A stretch of 64,000 nt of DNA, taken from assembly GCA_021029095.1 (NCBI GenBank), contig JAJOHG010000003.1, positions 248,001-312,000 of the forward strand. The letters are read 5' to 3'. Of this stretch, positions 46,295-59,143 are shown piece after piece. Position 1 is the first letter of the stretch, and each line of letters opens with the position of its first letter. The DNA comes from Phellopilus nigrolimitatus. Taxonomy: Eukaryota > Basidiomycota > Agaricomycetes > Hymenochaetales > Hymenochaetaceae. The notes beneath the pieces are model-generated. The model was not told the origin of the DNA. It saw only the letters and a list, made by a program, of their open reading frames with translations, and did not search any database. The translations under genes and the position numbers were made by a program.

Positions 46295-48727
46295 ATGTCT
46301 GATGAAAATGAAAGTGAGCTACCGTACGCTGCTATTTCAGAAGTGAACACTCAGGTTATTGCAAGACCCGCAGTCTGTGGATACTGGCATTAAGACCGAC
46401 GAATTCCTCTGTCAGTACATCGCAAGTACGTTTTCGAGGCGAGGCAACGCTTACTGTCTCATTAGATACAAAACACGCGAAACAATATGTGGACTTGCAT
46501 GATCAAGTTGATGTGCGTCTGACTCCTGCAAATGCGAAGCAGCAGCCCGAGCTTCACGCAGTGGTGTTTGTTTAACAGACGAGCATAGGTCTCCTTGACT
46601 CGCTCGAGAGCTTTTTATCGACATTCCAGACAGACTTAGTTGCAGTCTCGGGTCAAATCTCAAACCTTCAGGACCGAAGTAAGGACATAGAGAATAGGCT
46701 GAAGGCGCGGAAGGTCAGACTTATCATGTTCAATCATCAGTATCACGGGATACTAAATGTTCTCTCTTCCTCAGAAAATAGAGAAGCCCTTGTCAAGCCT
46801 CCTTTCTGACCTGAGCATCGCACCGTCACTCGCAACAACCATATTGGACTCCGATGTGGACGAGACATGGTTGACAGTTGTGCCAGACTTTGAGCGACGG
46901 CTGACTACTCTAAATGCACGGAAACGTGTCAAAGCCGCTCGCGATCTGTCTGAAGTGACGGAAGGTCTGCGTATTGTGGTACGTCGCTTCCACCGCCTCC
47001 CTCTATGATTTTGTACCCAGTTGGGCTCATGGTTATATCACAGGCAGCCACGAAGATTCGAGCCTTCTTCCTTTCACTGATTCAGCCTGTACGGATTAGC
47101 ATGACGACAAATATGCAAGTGCTGCAAACGTCTGTCCTGATTAAGTATCGGCCATTGTACGAATTTCTGCAAAACCAGGCAGAGGACGTCGCGAAGGAAA
47201 TTCAGCGCTCGTATATTGCCGCTGCGCGTGTCTACTTTGAAACGGGGTTTAGGAGATACACACGTACTCTGGGATGGATCAAGGTACGTGCTGACCGGGA
47301 GCCGTAGAGAGCATTCTATAATGGCCTCGTTTTAGGCACGAACCATCGAGAAATCGGATTATATCGCAAACACAGATGTTCAGTTGGAATATTCCACGGA
47401 TGAGAGTAGACTTGCTTATGCGAGAATAGACGGCCCTCCAGTCGTCCAAGCTTATCTAGCTGAGGATAAAGCTCATGTATGTCTGGCGTTGTTTTTCTCG
47501 TAAGATTATTATCCATTGATCGCGACTCCCACGACAGAAAGAACCGTTGGAGGCTCTCTTCCGCTCTATGCTGCTTGTCCTTATGGACAATGCCACGGCT
47601 GAATACACCTTCGTTACTGCCTTTTTTACGCCTCCATCACAAACTCTGGACATCCTGGCACCGGAATCTTCCGGGTCTGTCTTTTCGCCTTCACGAGACT
47701 CAGGTGGATTCGATGCTCGCAGACCTAGTTTAGGAACAGAGACTATCGGTAGTCCTCCGATGCGTCGAAGAGAAAGCCTTGCGCGTTCAATATCGAATGA
47801 GCCTCAGTTAGCCAGTGCTGCTCTCGAGCCCCGTAACATGTCGAAGGAGGAGCTATCCGTTTTGACAGGAATTTGGAAGCAGATAATGGAACCAACGTTG
47901 ATCTACTGCCAGGTTTTTTTGTCACATGCTCACTTATTTAAGCCCCGCAACACTGACTTGAAACGGCTCCTCAGACTTTCGCTACGACCGTACTTGAATC
48001 ACCTCCGCCCGTAGTGCCACTGCTCACGATGATCCGCATGATGGAGAATACCCTCGCAGAAGTGCAGACTCGCGGCTGCGCACCGCTCGAGACCTGGCTG
48101 TTCGGCCTACGCATGCAGTTTTGGCCGGTGTTCCAGAAACAGATGTCGGAGCACGTTGCGAGCTTGAGTAAGTTGTCCGAGTCTACAACAGGTGGATACT
48201 TCCGCAGGGCAGTTGGCCCAAGCGACACAGTAGTTCAGGCTGTATGGAAATTTCTCTGTCCTCACTACTGTTTCTCAAAAAAATTGCCAGGTTGCCAACC
48301 GTTACATATCTATATTTTGGTCATTCGTTATACTTACGGAGACTGAGGAAGAGACGATGATCTTCTCCAAGTACGTTACGTTGTTTATCTACAGATCGAG
48401 TACTGATCCTTTCTTGATTTTATATCTTTACAGCCTTACTCGTTTGCGCCAGGAGCTCACGATGCTGATTATAAATCAGTCGAAACGTATCACAGATCCA
48501 CTCAAGAGCGCTACGTTTCAGTCCACCTTGTTCGAGACGTTATTGCAAGCCATGAGTGTGAGCATCACTTCATCAGGAAGCCCATAGATATTCAATTTGT
48601 TTTTGGGATACAGAAAAACCAATATTCAATGACTCACCCGAAAGCACAGGCTGAGCTTGCATACTGGCGGGAAAGGGAGGAAGAGTCACGCAGGCGGATA
48701 TCATCTACGACGCGACAGGGGCGATAA
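46295..48727 (+). CDS. VPS52: GARP tethering complex subunit Vps52
   Basis: Vps52 is the core of the Golgi-associated retrograde protein complex, which tethers endosome-derived vesicles at the trans-Golgi. After a probable start MSDENESELPYAAISEVNTQ at 46295, short exons give KHAKQYVDLHDQVD and SIGLLDSLESFLSTFQTDLV, then IENRLKARKKIEKPLSSLL, the family's N-terminal coiled coil. The conserved middle reads ATKIRAFFLSLIQPVRISMT, NMQVLQTSVLIKYRPLYEFL and AARVYFETGFRRYTRTLGWI. Later exons hold ALFRSMLLVLMDNATAEY and LETWLFGLRMQFWPVFQKQM, and the end is EREEESRRRISSTTRQGR. At least ten short introns. The N-terminal exon boundaries (46295-46560) are the least sure. It converges with EFR3, 195 bp apart. 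Confidence 0.88.
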
Positions 48728-48922
48728 ATGAACGCAGGTAAAGCTTCGGGTGCATGTACTTTAATACTATTAATTCGCGATTCGCAATAATGACTGGATG
48801 GAATGTATGAAGATGTATGTTGCAGTTGAAATGCATACCTATCCCAAAAAACCTGGTAAATAAACACTGATGCTCCTGATGAACCAACCTGAGAATGCAA
48901 ATGAAGCTACGAAAGTGTTGGC

Positions 48923-51900
48923 CTAGCTTGCATACGGGGGTATCAACACGGATCTACGTTTCGAAACTTCAGCCAAAAGCTGGGGAAATGGCAACGGGTC
49001 TAGAACATACCTCGTATTTGACGGTTGGCGAGCGGACAAAGGCGCCTTATGTAGGTTCGCTCCTCCTTTCATTCCAATGCCAAGCTTATCCAGTACGTCA
49101 CGCACATCCTTAGTGTTTTCCCCGCTGAGCATGCGCGCCCTCGAGCTGCTTGCTCCCAGAGCATTCGAAAAAGTCCCTCCACTCTCACCAGAGGCCCCTG
49201 AGTGTGTAGGGCCAAGGCTCGCAATAGAAGGTGCTCGCCCCTGCGAAAGTGCGAGGCTAGACCCACCGCCGCGACCCTCTAGCGTCTCACGAAGGTCGTT
49301 GACACCAACCCCGCGATTCGACCGCGTGAGGCTCTGAAGAGATAGATTTGATATGTGCATAAGGGCTGGAGAGATCTTGAGAACGGGATTGTTATGTTCT
49401 GAGCGAGAAGCATCCCCGCCCGCTAGATGTTCGATAGCTACACGACATCAAGTTATTTCTGGGGTTAATTTCTTTCATGAGCTCAAAAAACAGAGGACGC
49501 ACAATCTCGCATGGCGCTTTCGGGTGTCCAAGCTACTCCCAATCGCTTTTTCAAACCAGACTCGTCGAGCCCAGTTGCAATTTGAACGTTTACATTCGAT
49601 GCGAGCACAGCAATGATTGCCTCTCCATCATACTGTGGAATTTGCTCGTTGTCTTCTATAACGACAGCTGACAAAGGCAGAGTGTCTTCCGTCGAAGGGA
49701 AATCCGAGCTCGGAGGTGGGTGTGGGAAGGATGGAGTGTGTGCCGTTTCAGCCTGACGTTTGAAAGTCAGTATGTCGCGCGACACTAGAGGCAACCTCTG
49801 CTTACATTTTTGACCAAATCTCGCAATTCTGCGCTATCCCAGACACGAGCGATGCTTTGCCATTGGTGTACCAGTACTTGCCGAATGGCAACTCGTCGGT
49901 GCTGTGAACGGCACTCGGTTTCACACCATGAACGTAAAGCCAACAACATGGGCAGCCCTGTCATGAGTGCCCTGGATCGCGACTGCTCGTGAACCGCGTC
50001 AAGGACACTTAAGATATGCAGGTAGTCAGAAAGACATGCGGAGGATGCCTCTGATTCAGCCTGAGATAAAGAAAGTTGGTGGGTAGCCGCATCCAGCAGC
50101 CGGCGAATTTTGTGAAGCTTCCGCGTCTGCGAGGATAACGTCGCTGACTTCCGTCGCGAAGACTGCGAGGCCTGAGAAGCTTGAGATACATCGGGCCCGT
50201 GTTCATCCTGCGCGGTTGAGAACGTTTCATTATGCAGTGGTGTCGAGGGTATTATGTTTACGTGGACTGGCTCACGCTCATCTGGTTCGGCATCCGCAGA
50301 ATGGGTAGGTGATGGTGGAGACGACGGTGGGAGACCGAGCCTTGGAGATGTTGCAAGTATGTACAATGATGCATGCAATGCATGCAGGAAACGGCTGGTG
50401 CTGCTATCTCCCATCGCGACGGACTTCAGGCTGCGAGCACGCTGAAAGGGTCCGTCTATCAATGCTCGCATCCCTTCATCTCCGTTGGCGTTCAAACCGC
50501 TTTCTCGACGGATCTCTGTCTTTAAGTACAGAACAAGTGTTCTGACGTAATCGTTGCGAACTGCAGCATTCTCGTCGCAAAGCAGTGTGAGGGTCTCCTG
50601 CCACACATCCGGGGGGATTTTTGAACGTTGCGGGAGTGTCGCCTTGACAGAAGTAGTATCATCGAAGGACTTTGGACTCGTCGGTCGGGGTAACTCAGTC
50701 TGAACGGCAGGCGTCGCACCGATCTTGCGAAGTGATTCATTATCGTGTCCGTCGACGGAAGAAGGAGAATGCGCTGGCTCAGTACTTGTCCGTATAAGCT
50801 GTCCTAGAGCCGCAACGAGGCAACGTAGACCCATGGCCCTTTCTTCATCATTTCTTCCATATGAGCGACCTTTACCACCTATCCCGTTGCTCTCGATGTT
50901 GATAAGGCGCCCAATAATTTCGCATGCAAGGTCGTGAATCTGGTCTGCGTAGTACATATGCGTCCCTAAGGAGCCTACACACTCTACGAGTTCGGGAAGA
51001 AGATTGTCGCGCGGGTTGATTGCAACTTTGCGCAGGATTAAGGCGGTTAAGTTTGAGCAGATATCAGAGGTGGAGAGATTGATCAGTGGGATAGGTGCTG
51101 TGAAAACCGTCTTGATCATCGCCGTCAATGCCTTGTGTAGATCCGATGGGAAAGGGTCGTCCTGGGCTTCCAAGAGCCTTTCAACAAGACGCGTCGGTAT
51201 GGCGAAACGGTACTGATATGGAGTCCATTCTACCGCCTTTTGAGCAAGCCAGCAACAATGTGAAACGTCCTTCCAGCCGTCATGCACATCCAAACCGTTG
51301 AGTACAGCCTGCAAAACGTGCCCAACTTGCGTTCCATTCGACTGGCTCAAAAGGCAAGCAAAGGCTTTGAGTGCGACGTTCGCAACGTCACCCATCGAAG
51401 GTCCTTCATCACCGTCGATGTGCACGTGAATCGAGGCCGCACGACGTTCCAGAAGTGGACGCGAGCGGAAGTCGGAAAGATAGGGTGTTAAAGGAAGAGG
51501 GTAATCTTTGCTGCTCTCGGATCTACAAAAGAATTCCTTTTAAAGCCAGAACAGTATTAAAAGGAGAGTAAGATGTGCGAACTCATGGTCGAGAACTGCA
51601 ATGTCCGTTTGCAAAATGTTGAGAAGGAGAGCAGGAATGATTGTGAATACTTGAGATTTAAACTGAGAAGAAGAGTTATAAAGAGCCTCGGAAGCCACTG
51701 CGCCTGTTAAAGCTCCAAGGCCTACAAGACGTGTCCTGCACTTCGTGAGTATTTAGTTTGAAGTAAATATCTTTGATTACACACCTGTTGCGATCCTCGT
51801 AGTCGTTATTTTTCGCCTCAACTAAACACATGGCAGAGAATCGCCGCATCGTAGACACGTAGTCACGAGTAAGGGTTTGGTCTACGCCAAGCAACTGTCC

Positions 51901-52436
51901 GTTCGTATACGTCGTCCAGGCGGTGAACTAAATGATCGTGTAAGAGTGGCAGATCCCACTGAATGTATAGAAGAGCCTTTCTGACCACACTTGCGACTTT
52001 AGCGGCAACCTCTAGGTCAGTGGACAGAGCCGCCAAGGTCGAATCCAACGCGGACATTAAAGAAGTCGAAAGGAGGGACAAATCGCGTCGGCATTCGGTC
52101 GTCAGTGCCTTGAAGATATTTAATGTGATCAGCAGAGATCTTGGGATAATGAGTAAGAGATTTTTTGTATGCATGTAAGTTCAGGACGAAAGGCGAGACT
52201 TACGCGCGCGTTTTGGCGTTACCAGATTTCGCCTTGCGAGCATCTGTAAGAACCCTTTTCTCGAGCTCGCTGCTAAGCTTGGCCACTTTTCCTGGACGAT
52301 TAGATGCATAGTAGGTGAGACGCGAAAGTTCCTGTGAATTGGGCTTGTAATCGGGGCCGGAGGTGAGGAGAGCAGCGGACGGTGGATAGCATGCGGCGAC
52401 GAGTTGGACGTGATGGGAGGCGAGAGGAAAAGGCAT
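48923..52436 (-). CDS. EFR3: Plasma-membrane PI4-kinase scaffold Efr3
   Basis: Efr3 anchors the Stt4-Ypp1 PI4-kinase complex at the plasma membrane. Start MPFPLASHHVQLVAACYPPS at 52436 contains the family's first motif, with the Cys (C-Y-P) that is part of the membrane-binding patch. Then SQELSRLTYYASNRPGKVAK, LSSELEKRV and, over introns, LLITLNIFKALTTECRRDLS, LDSTLAALSTDLEVAAK, RDYVSTMRRFSAMCLVE. A large exon (51425-49785, 546 residues, no break) carries helical repeats; in it are LTLLCDENAAVRNDYVRTLV and acidic/Ser linkers with many RxxS sites. The tail (49360-48923) has RTREDVRDVLDKLGIG-like text and ends at 48923. Helical repeats throughout, no membrane segment, about 1,000 residues: right for fungal Efr3 (782 in yeast, longer elsewhere). 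Divergent from SLX4. Confidence 0.85.
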
Positions 52437-52787
52437 GTCTCAGAGAGGAGTAAATAAACCGAATGGTTTACTAGTTGGATGGTACAAAACAGAGTGGACA
52501 GTGCTTATGTGGTCATCGGCACACGAGCTCGATTTGCGCAATGCGCAGCGTATGAAGTCGACCAGCACGCCACTTGGTCTATTTATGGATTGAATCACGT
52601 GATGAACGCGACGCGTTTTTTTCAGGTTCGCGTTCGCGTCCTCTCGATCCAACTCTTCCTTGTTAGCTTTGACGATTTTATTTCTTCCTGCATGCGGAGA
52701 CTACATCTCAGGCCTTTTGAGCAGATCCTTAGAAGACAAAGTCATCTTGTGAAACCCTTCCTGCTTGCTCCTGCCACTGGTTCGGGA
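52437..52787. promoter_or_regulatory. Divergent promoter EFR3 / SLX4 with TCACGTGA and ACGCGT
   Basis: A perfect palindrome TCACGTGA (52595-52602) is followed 9 bases on by ACGCGT (52611-52616), then a T run. ACGCGT is the MBF core that in yeasts switches on S-phase and repair genes at G1/S; its place near the SLX4 start suits such a role. The start of SLX4 could be further upstream (an open frame runs from 52479), in which case part of this would be coding. Confidence 0.45.
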
Positions 52788-55029
52788 ATGCGAGACATCC
52801 CATCTCCACCCACAGTATTCATGCTGAAAAGGCAGCTTATTCAAAAGGATTGTGATGCAGTAATAGAGGACTCTGAGCCAGAGAGGCAGGAGGTCCGGAA
52901 GCGCCTCAAGGAGGAGAAAAGGAGACGGAAGAAACAGAAAAAGGTGGAGAATCTGAAAGTTATCGAACTCACTGACAGTGATTCGAATGGCTCAGTTCCT
53001 CTGAGGAGCACCGCACCAGCAATCGCTAATATTGGTGCGTAACATAATGCTCATTGATGGTGTGCTCGAATCCTTTCTCATCCCTTAGTCGAAAACCCAT
53101 ATCCAGCATCGTTGAAAAAGACCCAACCTTCCTCTCCCCCAAAACTTGCGGCCTCGAGCTCTTCAAGCTCAACACTTTCAAATATCGCTTCCTCAAAGCT
53201 GATTGCGGATGCAGCGGCCAGGAATGTCAATGCTCAGCTGAATGCGCCATATGTCGTCGTGCACGAGCAGGCACCAGATGTCCTTGACATCACGCACGAA
53301 GGGAGCGACGACGACGAGACCGATGAACGAACGAGCAATATGCGCAATAAGCTTGGTCAATTTGTATTTAACGGGCTTTCACGACAATCTTCCATGGCAA
53401 GCTGTGCTTCCCGCACGCCGTCCATACCAGTCAGCGCTGACGCCATAACTGCACCAAAGACCATGTCCGCACGAACAAAGACTGAAGAAACCAGTACGCA
53501 ATATCTTGGTTTTTCCGAACGTCAGCTGGCACATCTTCGAAAATGTGTAAGCTGCGATACAAAATGGACAACGCGCAAATCTGTGGCACATAAAATAGCC
53601 CATATACGATTGTGTGCAAAGAGAACCCGCTTCACCGAAGAGACATTACAAATCCTCGTTTCTCGCGAGTTGGAGTCGGTTTCCCAGTCCCCAGAACCCG
53701 TCAAAGGTGCCAAAACAAAAAAGAAGCAGGAAACTAGCATTTATGCACAGGAGTTACCCCCGAAAACGCTCATGTCAGATGTAGTTTTGGAATCCGAAAG
53801 CCAGCGCTTGAGCAAACGTGGCCAGCATATCCTTAACACCGTCAAAAGTGTTGCGGAGACGCGTGGCAATATACTCGATCGGGCTAAATCGCTTCTCGAT
53901 CGGCCTTCAACGAGCCGTTGCATGCTGGACGAAACTGAGGATACATTTGTACGACCGCCCGTTGCGACACAAACCTTCGGCCAAAGTAAAGTAGGATCAC
54001 GCATCGCTCGATTTACATCTCCCGGAGAGGGGGACACCGAACCGCCTGCTACCCAAGGGTTTTCGAAGAGCACCCTTGTAAGCTCTTTCACAAGGCCGTC
54101 TTCCGCCTTTAAGGCATCCGGATCTGCTGGAGACATTGATTTGGCGTCCGAGGTGCTGCCCACCGCGACGGAGAATTTTGCTGCTTCAAAGGTAGCATCT
54201 AAGTATCATGATGGTCCTTCCTCCCTCGATATGGATACGGTGAGTCTTCGTACTAGTACGTCTAGTCGTCTATAAATCGCTGGGTTCGATGTTGACTTCC
54301 TTGGCTCAAACAGCACATCCTATGAAATTCTCAAATGATACCGGGGAAAGCACAGCTAGGCCAAATATATTGGACAATTTGGAGGATCAATCACCGATGG
54401 ATTTTGAATTTGCGGATAATGGGTTTCCTAATGATGATGCTGTGTTGGTGTTTGAACCCGATGCACATGTCGAAAAGGCTACGAAAAGTCACATATGCGC
54501 CAAATCACGCCTTTTCGAAACTCCTGAAAGCCACTTAGAAGAGGAAGGATCCCACGTTATCGAAAAGGCTCGTTCGCCGAAGAAAAACCGTACAAGAGCG
54601 CCGAGAAAGAGAAAAGCCGAAAAGGCCAAGGACGAATATGTATCTTCGGATAATGAGGGACAGAAGAGGAAAATAAGCGACGAAGATTTATTCAACAAGT
54701 TGAAGGCAATAATCATCACGGATGACATGTTGTATCTGAGAATATTACGTTACGAGGCAAGCCAAGTTCATTTAAGTGTCTCCAGGAAGGGGAATCTAAC
54801 CGCGCTTCAATTAGCCGATCCACCTCGGTATTTTCATAGCTATGGTGAAGGACCAAAATATCCGCATGCCTGCTCTCAATGTAAGAGTGCGGGAGTTTTT
54901 TGACAGTCAGGTGATTTAAATGGTTTTTCAAATGAGGGTGCTAGAAGTTGACCGTGATGGTTTCGAAAGGCGATTCAACACTACGGCGAAGCTGGAGGCA
55001 GTCGGACCAAGAGAAAGCTCGAAGCATAA
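52788..55029 (+). CDS. SLX4: Structure-specific endonuclease subunit Slx4
   Basis: Slx4 is the scaffold that activates the Slx1 nuclease on branched DNA in repair. I start at MRDIPSPPTVFMLKRQ (52788); the frame is open to 52479. After an intron near 53038-53090 the long second exon holds the zinc-finger-like segment that is the best mark of basidiomycete Slx4: ERQLAHLRKCVSCDTKWTTR, then KSVAHKIAHIRLCAKRTRF and TEETLQILV (C-x2-C...H-x3-H-x3-C). The rest is Ser-rich and disordered. An intron near 54247-54290 leads to the last exons: basic stretch RKRKAEKAKDEYVSS, LFNKLKAIIITDDMLYLRIL RYE (the start of the Slx1-binding C-terminal SAP-like domain) and, after a further intron, KAIQHYGEAGGSRTKRKLEA, ending at 55029. 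The final exon borders (54750-54970) are approximate. Confidence 0.8.
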
Positions 55030-55183
55030 CGTTGTGATTTGATATGTTGTGGCTATTATTCGGAGTTAATTCTATCTAATGTATTCTTATACTGAATATC
55101 TATGAAAAGGCTTACGCAGAAGAAGCGAGACACATGGAAATAAAAAAGGTAATGATAACCAGGACAAACGAATGTTCTCACAG

Positions 55184-57207
55184 TTACAGGGCAACATCCG
55201 ACAGCCCAGCAACCTCTATAATCCCCCCGACAAGATGCAAGCTACCGGCGACCAGAACGTCGACAGGGCTGTAATTCTTGATAGAGCCCTCTCCGTTCTG
55301 AATAGGTCCACCCTCCAGCTCCCGAACGTATTGCACAGCGTGCTGGATGGACGGCTTCACATGGATATTCTCCTTCGGATAGTCGGGCAGGAGCGAAGAC
55401 CAAGCGTCTGCGAGCTCACGCTGCACCTTGAGCGGATCGACCGTTGCCTCAGCCACAACGCGACTCGTCAAATCTGCCCCCACAAAAGAAATAAATTAGT
55501 TTGAAAGAATGGAGGGTCAGTGGTAAAACTAACCGCCTTTAAATGCTCCATCTGCGTATGTCACATTGGAGCAGAAGATGACGTGGTCGAAGAAGAATTT
55601 TGGATCCACGTTGCTCTCTCCGTGCAGCTGCAGTTGTGCTTTCGCTTTCGTAAGCATCGTCGAGAGGAACGATGACCCTTTTCGTTCATTCGTGCAGTTG
55701 AAAATAAGAACGCGTGAAGGCTTATGTCTAAGCGATGAATAAATAAATGTTAGCGTTATCAATGCCAAGGCATACTAGGAGAGCAAGAATTACGAGTCCC
55801 TTCTCAGTCCAGCACTGGGACTGAAAAACCACTGCATACAGCACTCAAGACTATCGATTGTGTGTGCACCATCGAGGAACCACGTCGTTCCCTCGTGCGA
55901 GGGGTCCGGCACAGTCTGACAACGACCGGGCAAGCGTGCCTTCTTCAGCCCTTCTATGAAAGCAGCGGACATCGAAGGCGTCGAAAGCAAAGGGGCCTTC
56001 TGGCGTAGGAACTCTTGTGTAAGATGGACAGCAATGTTGGCGTTCTGATACTGGTGAAGGCCAGCGAGTCCTGAGGATTTCATCAAAATGGGCTCAAAAA
56101 CGAATAGAATTAACATGTGGTTTACCAAGTTTGATATCTGAAAGGCCAGGAGTCAATGGGACTACAGTAAAGCTTGATGCCTTCCGTTCCGTGGCCTGCT
56201 TCTCGAGGACTTGTAGACCGTCTTCTGGCTGGTTCACCGTAAAGGCCGGAACTCCTTCCTGATGACAGTCGCATTTAACCCCGTGCTGGATTCAGTAGTC
56301 GTTTCTCACTTTGTAAATACCGCCCTTCTGCCATGCAATTTCTCGCAGTGTTTTTCCGAGGACAACAACATGGTCGATTCCAAGGGCAGTTACGCCTGTG
56401 ACTACCGGCTTCGGAACAATGTTCGTGCAGTCATACATTCCACCGACACCGACTTCGAGTACTGTAGCATCGACCTTGTGGTCATAAGCTTCCGAAGAAA
56501 AACATAAGTTTCCGCGTCTACCTTCAATTCCGTGAATGCGTGGAATGCGACTAGCGTGGCCATTCTGAAGTACATAGGTTTCGACCCGGTGCTCTCGTAT
56601 TTTCTCTGTACGGCATCACAGGGTTATAATATACAATTATAGTATTTGTGACGAACCTTATCATTTTTTTCAAGTCTATCCCAGACTTCGAAGAAATATT
56701 TAGCGAAATCTTCCTCCGAAATTGGCTTGCCATTGATCCGTATACGTTCGCGTACAGCTACGAGATGCGGTGAAGTATAGAGACCTTATAGACGCATATT
56801 AGCTCTGATTACGCGAATAGCCTGAAGCGTACCAATCGTCCATTGGGGCATCGATTGACGGAGCAACGAGTCCACAAACGCGCAAGTTGAGCCTTTTCCT
56901 TTGGTACCGGTGATATGCAGAACATTGAGTTTGTTCAAGTCATAAGGCTTAAGAAGGGCGTTAAGAGGCTGGTTTATCTTATATATGAGCGAGGTACCGA
57001 ATACCCAATCCTGCTCAAATATTCTTCGGTTTCATGCATCGCAAACTGCTCAAGACGTCCTCCGGAGGCACGCGAGGCTTCGATAGTGGCTTGGTTAGAC
57101 TGGAGGCTGTTTAAACAGTCGATTGCATCCCTGTATGACCTGGTCATGATTGTACGTGCCGCGCTCGAGATGAGTGATGTACGGAGATGAGCTCTGAAGC
57201 ATAGCAT
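55184..57207 (-). CDS. MET7: Folylpolyglutamate synthase, possible mitochondrial and cytosolic forms
   Basis: The enzyme adds glutamates to folates, which keeps them in the cell and suits them to one-carbon enzymes. The ATP loop HITGTKGKGSTCAFV is followed by GLYTSPHLVAVRERIRINGK, PISEEDFAKYFFEVWDRLEK, TVLEVGVGGMYDCTNIV and TAILGIDHV-like text, then in the C-domain FLDGAHTIDSLECCMQWF (the Mur-ligase D-G-A-H-T) and VLIFNCTNERKGS; the tail ends VDVLVAGSLHLVGGIIEVAG. Introns near 56960, 56840-56790, 56640, 56270, 56150-56110, 55790-55730 and 55530-55480. Two starts are in frame: Met1 at 57207 with MLCFRAHLRTSLISSAARTI, a basic, Ser/Arg-rich, acid-free stretch like a mitochondrial presequence, and Met21 at 57147 (MTRSYRDAIDCLNSLQ), the usual cytosolic start. 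In humans such a pair makes both forms. Divergent from PEX2 with 182 bp. Confidence 0.92.
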
Positions 57208-57389
57208 GCAAAATTATGGACACTCGTCCGAATGTCGATCAATAACGAAACTGACTCATAGACTCGATAACAAGTATAGTTGGGGTGTCCTGGGTCCTAC
57301 TGCGCTTGTGCGGTCCGAAATTACACGTGCTAATAACTTCGAACATTCCACCTAAACGACGACTCGTTTGCTGCAGTCTGCAATCTGCG

Positions 57390-58953
57390 ATGGCCTTTTC
57401 ACTTTGGCAGCGAGCATGGGAGGAAGCTGAACCACGTCTTCGAGCTTGGGAAGACTCTCAAAGCTCACCAACTCCTCATCCTCGGGTGCTTCGCGTTGGT
57501 CAGCTGGATGCTGAACTGTTGGACGAAGAGCTTGTCCAGACGTTACAGGAGCCTCTCGCGAAAGCGTTCAGCGTCATAAACGTATGCGGACTACTTGTGT
57601 TGACCTGGGATTTGCGGACAGACTGACCTCGCTAGACAGCATTCCGAACAAAGCTCGAGCCAGAGCTAGCCTTAATCATCAGGCTGACCCTTTACAAGTT
57701 CTCTGTTTGGAATTTAGGCGCGACCTATGGCGCGAAACTCCAGGACCTGCGATATTCCTGTGCGAATATCTCTGGACGAACCTTGGCGCGTCAGTCTTAC
57801 ATCGCCTCTCGACTCACATAGAGCTTGTTCTTGACCTTCAAGCGTCCTTTCCAGCGTCTGGCTTGCCGAAGAGAACTCTGGCCTTTCATGCATTCCTGAC
57901 TGTAGTAGTTCCTTATTTCCACGCTCGTTTTCGGGGCCATGCTCTATCGAATGCTTGGCCAGACACTCCATCCTCCGACCGAAGGCGGAAGACGTGGAAT
58001 CTTTTGAGCAGACTGGAGTCGCTGCATTCCGTTTCGGCTCTACTGAGTTTCGTTGTCTTCCTGTGGAACGGAAGGTGGGCATGGACTCGCTGAGCACACT
58101 CATGGTTTTCTGATAGTTATTGGCTTAGATATCGCACCCTAGCTGACAGGTTGCTGTCAATGCGTTTGGTGCCCTCACGACGACTCACAAACCGACAAGT
58201 GAGCTACGAATTCATGAATCGCCAGATGGTCTGGCATGCATTTACAGTGCGTCGTGTCCTTATGACTGAGTCCCGATGGTTTTTCTGACTGCCACTTTTT
58301 GTCAGGAATTTCTTCTGTTGATTCTTCCCTTGTTCAGTTCGCGAGCATTCCGGAGGGTATGCTACCAGATAAACTCGCGCGTGCGCAACTTCCAGTGGTC
58401 GTCAATCATGCCCTCAAGCTCCGCATCGTCTTCCGGAAAGCCTTCACTGAAGACTACACAACGTGGCCGATACTTCAACCTTCCCTTAGACCAATGTGCC
58501 GTTTGCGCCGAGAACGCGTCGTTCAACCTCTCCTCACTTACCGGCGATGGTGGCATCGAAGCTGGCAGCTTCAGCGCTTATCTCGACTCCGCTGTCTCTG
58601 CCTTCCCATCGGGTGGGACCTCGCGGCGCATCGAGGCAGATGCAGATGACCCAGGTCCAGCCTCCGAAGCAGACGAGCCCCCACCGCACCCTATCACGAC
58701 CCCTTACGTTGCATCGTGCGGACACGTCTACTGTTTCTTCTGTCTCTCTGAGCGACTCATTCGTGCGGTCGACGATGGCGAGGACGGCTGGGAATGCCTT
58801 CGGTGTTGCGAGGTTGTGCGAGGTTGCGAGCGTGTTCACGCACTGCGCGACGATGATTCGGTGCACACGAGTGATGGATGGGCGAGCGAAGTGGACGACT
58901 TAGCATCGTTTGAGAGTGACACGTCTAGTTCTTTGGACGGCGAGTCGGAGTGA
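57390..58953 (+). CDS. PEX2: Peroxisomal RING E3 ligase subunit Pex2
   Basis: Pex2, with Pex10 and Pex12, forms the peroxisomal ubiquitin ligase that exports receptor Pex5. Start MAFSLWQRAWEEAEPRLRAW at 57390. Conserved exons: LRVGQLDAELLDEELVQTLQ, EPLAKAFSVIN, LEPELALIIRLTLYKFSVWN, YGAKLQDLRYS, SGLPKRTLAFHAFLTVVVPY, WPDTPSSDRRRKTWNLLSRLE and HSVSALLSFVVFLWNGR, QVSYEFMNRQMVWHAF, then SLVQFASIP-type exons to the RING. The RING reads CAVCAENASFN, then CGHVYCFFC and CLRCC, so the zinc ligands are present (C3HC4 order) with an acidic insert between the first pair and CGH. Introns at about 57579-57638, 57787-57846, 58074-58150 and 58248-58308 join in frame (LA to PSGLP needs GTCAGT at about 57792). 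Ends at 58953. Confidence 0.92.
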
Positions 58954-59143
58954 CCCGTATATTCAAAATGACTGGTTAATTCTTGGTAATGCCGATTTTC
59001 TTTTCCTACGGAAACTAAGCGACAAAGAACTAAACGACGAAGAATTTGTGATTTTGACACCTTTCTCGATTTCATGTCAATTGAGGTAGATTAGTTTGTA
59101 TACTATCCAATTAGTATAGAATGATGAGTTGATTATATAGTGT
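58954..59143. other. Convergent 3' flanks of PEX2 and KAP120
   Basis: 190 bp, AT-rich from 59030 on, no open frame of note. It probably holds both polyadenylation sites. Confidence 0.5.
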
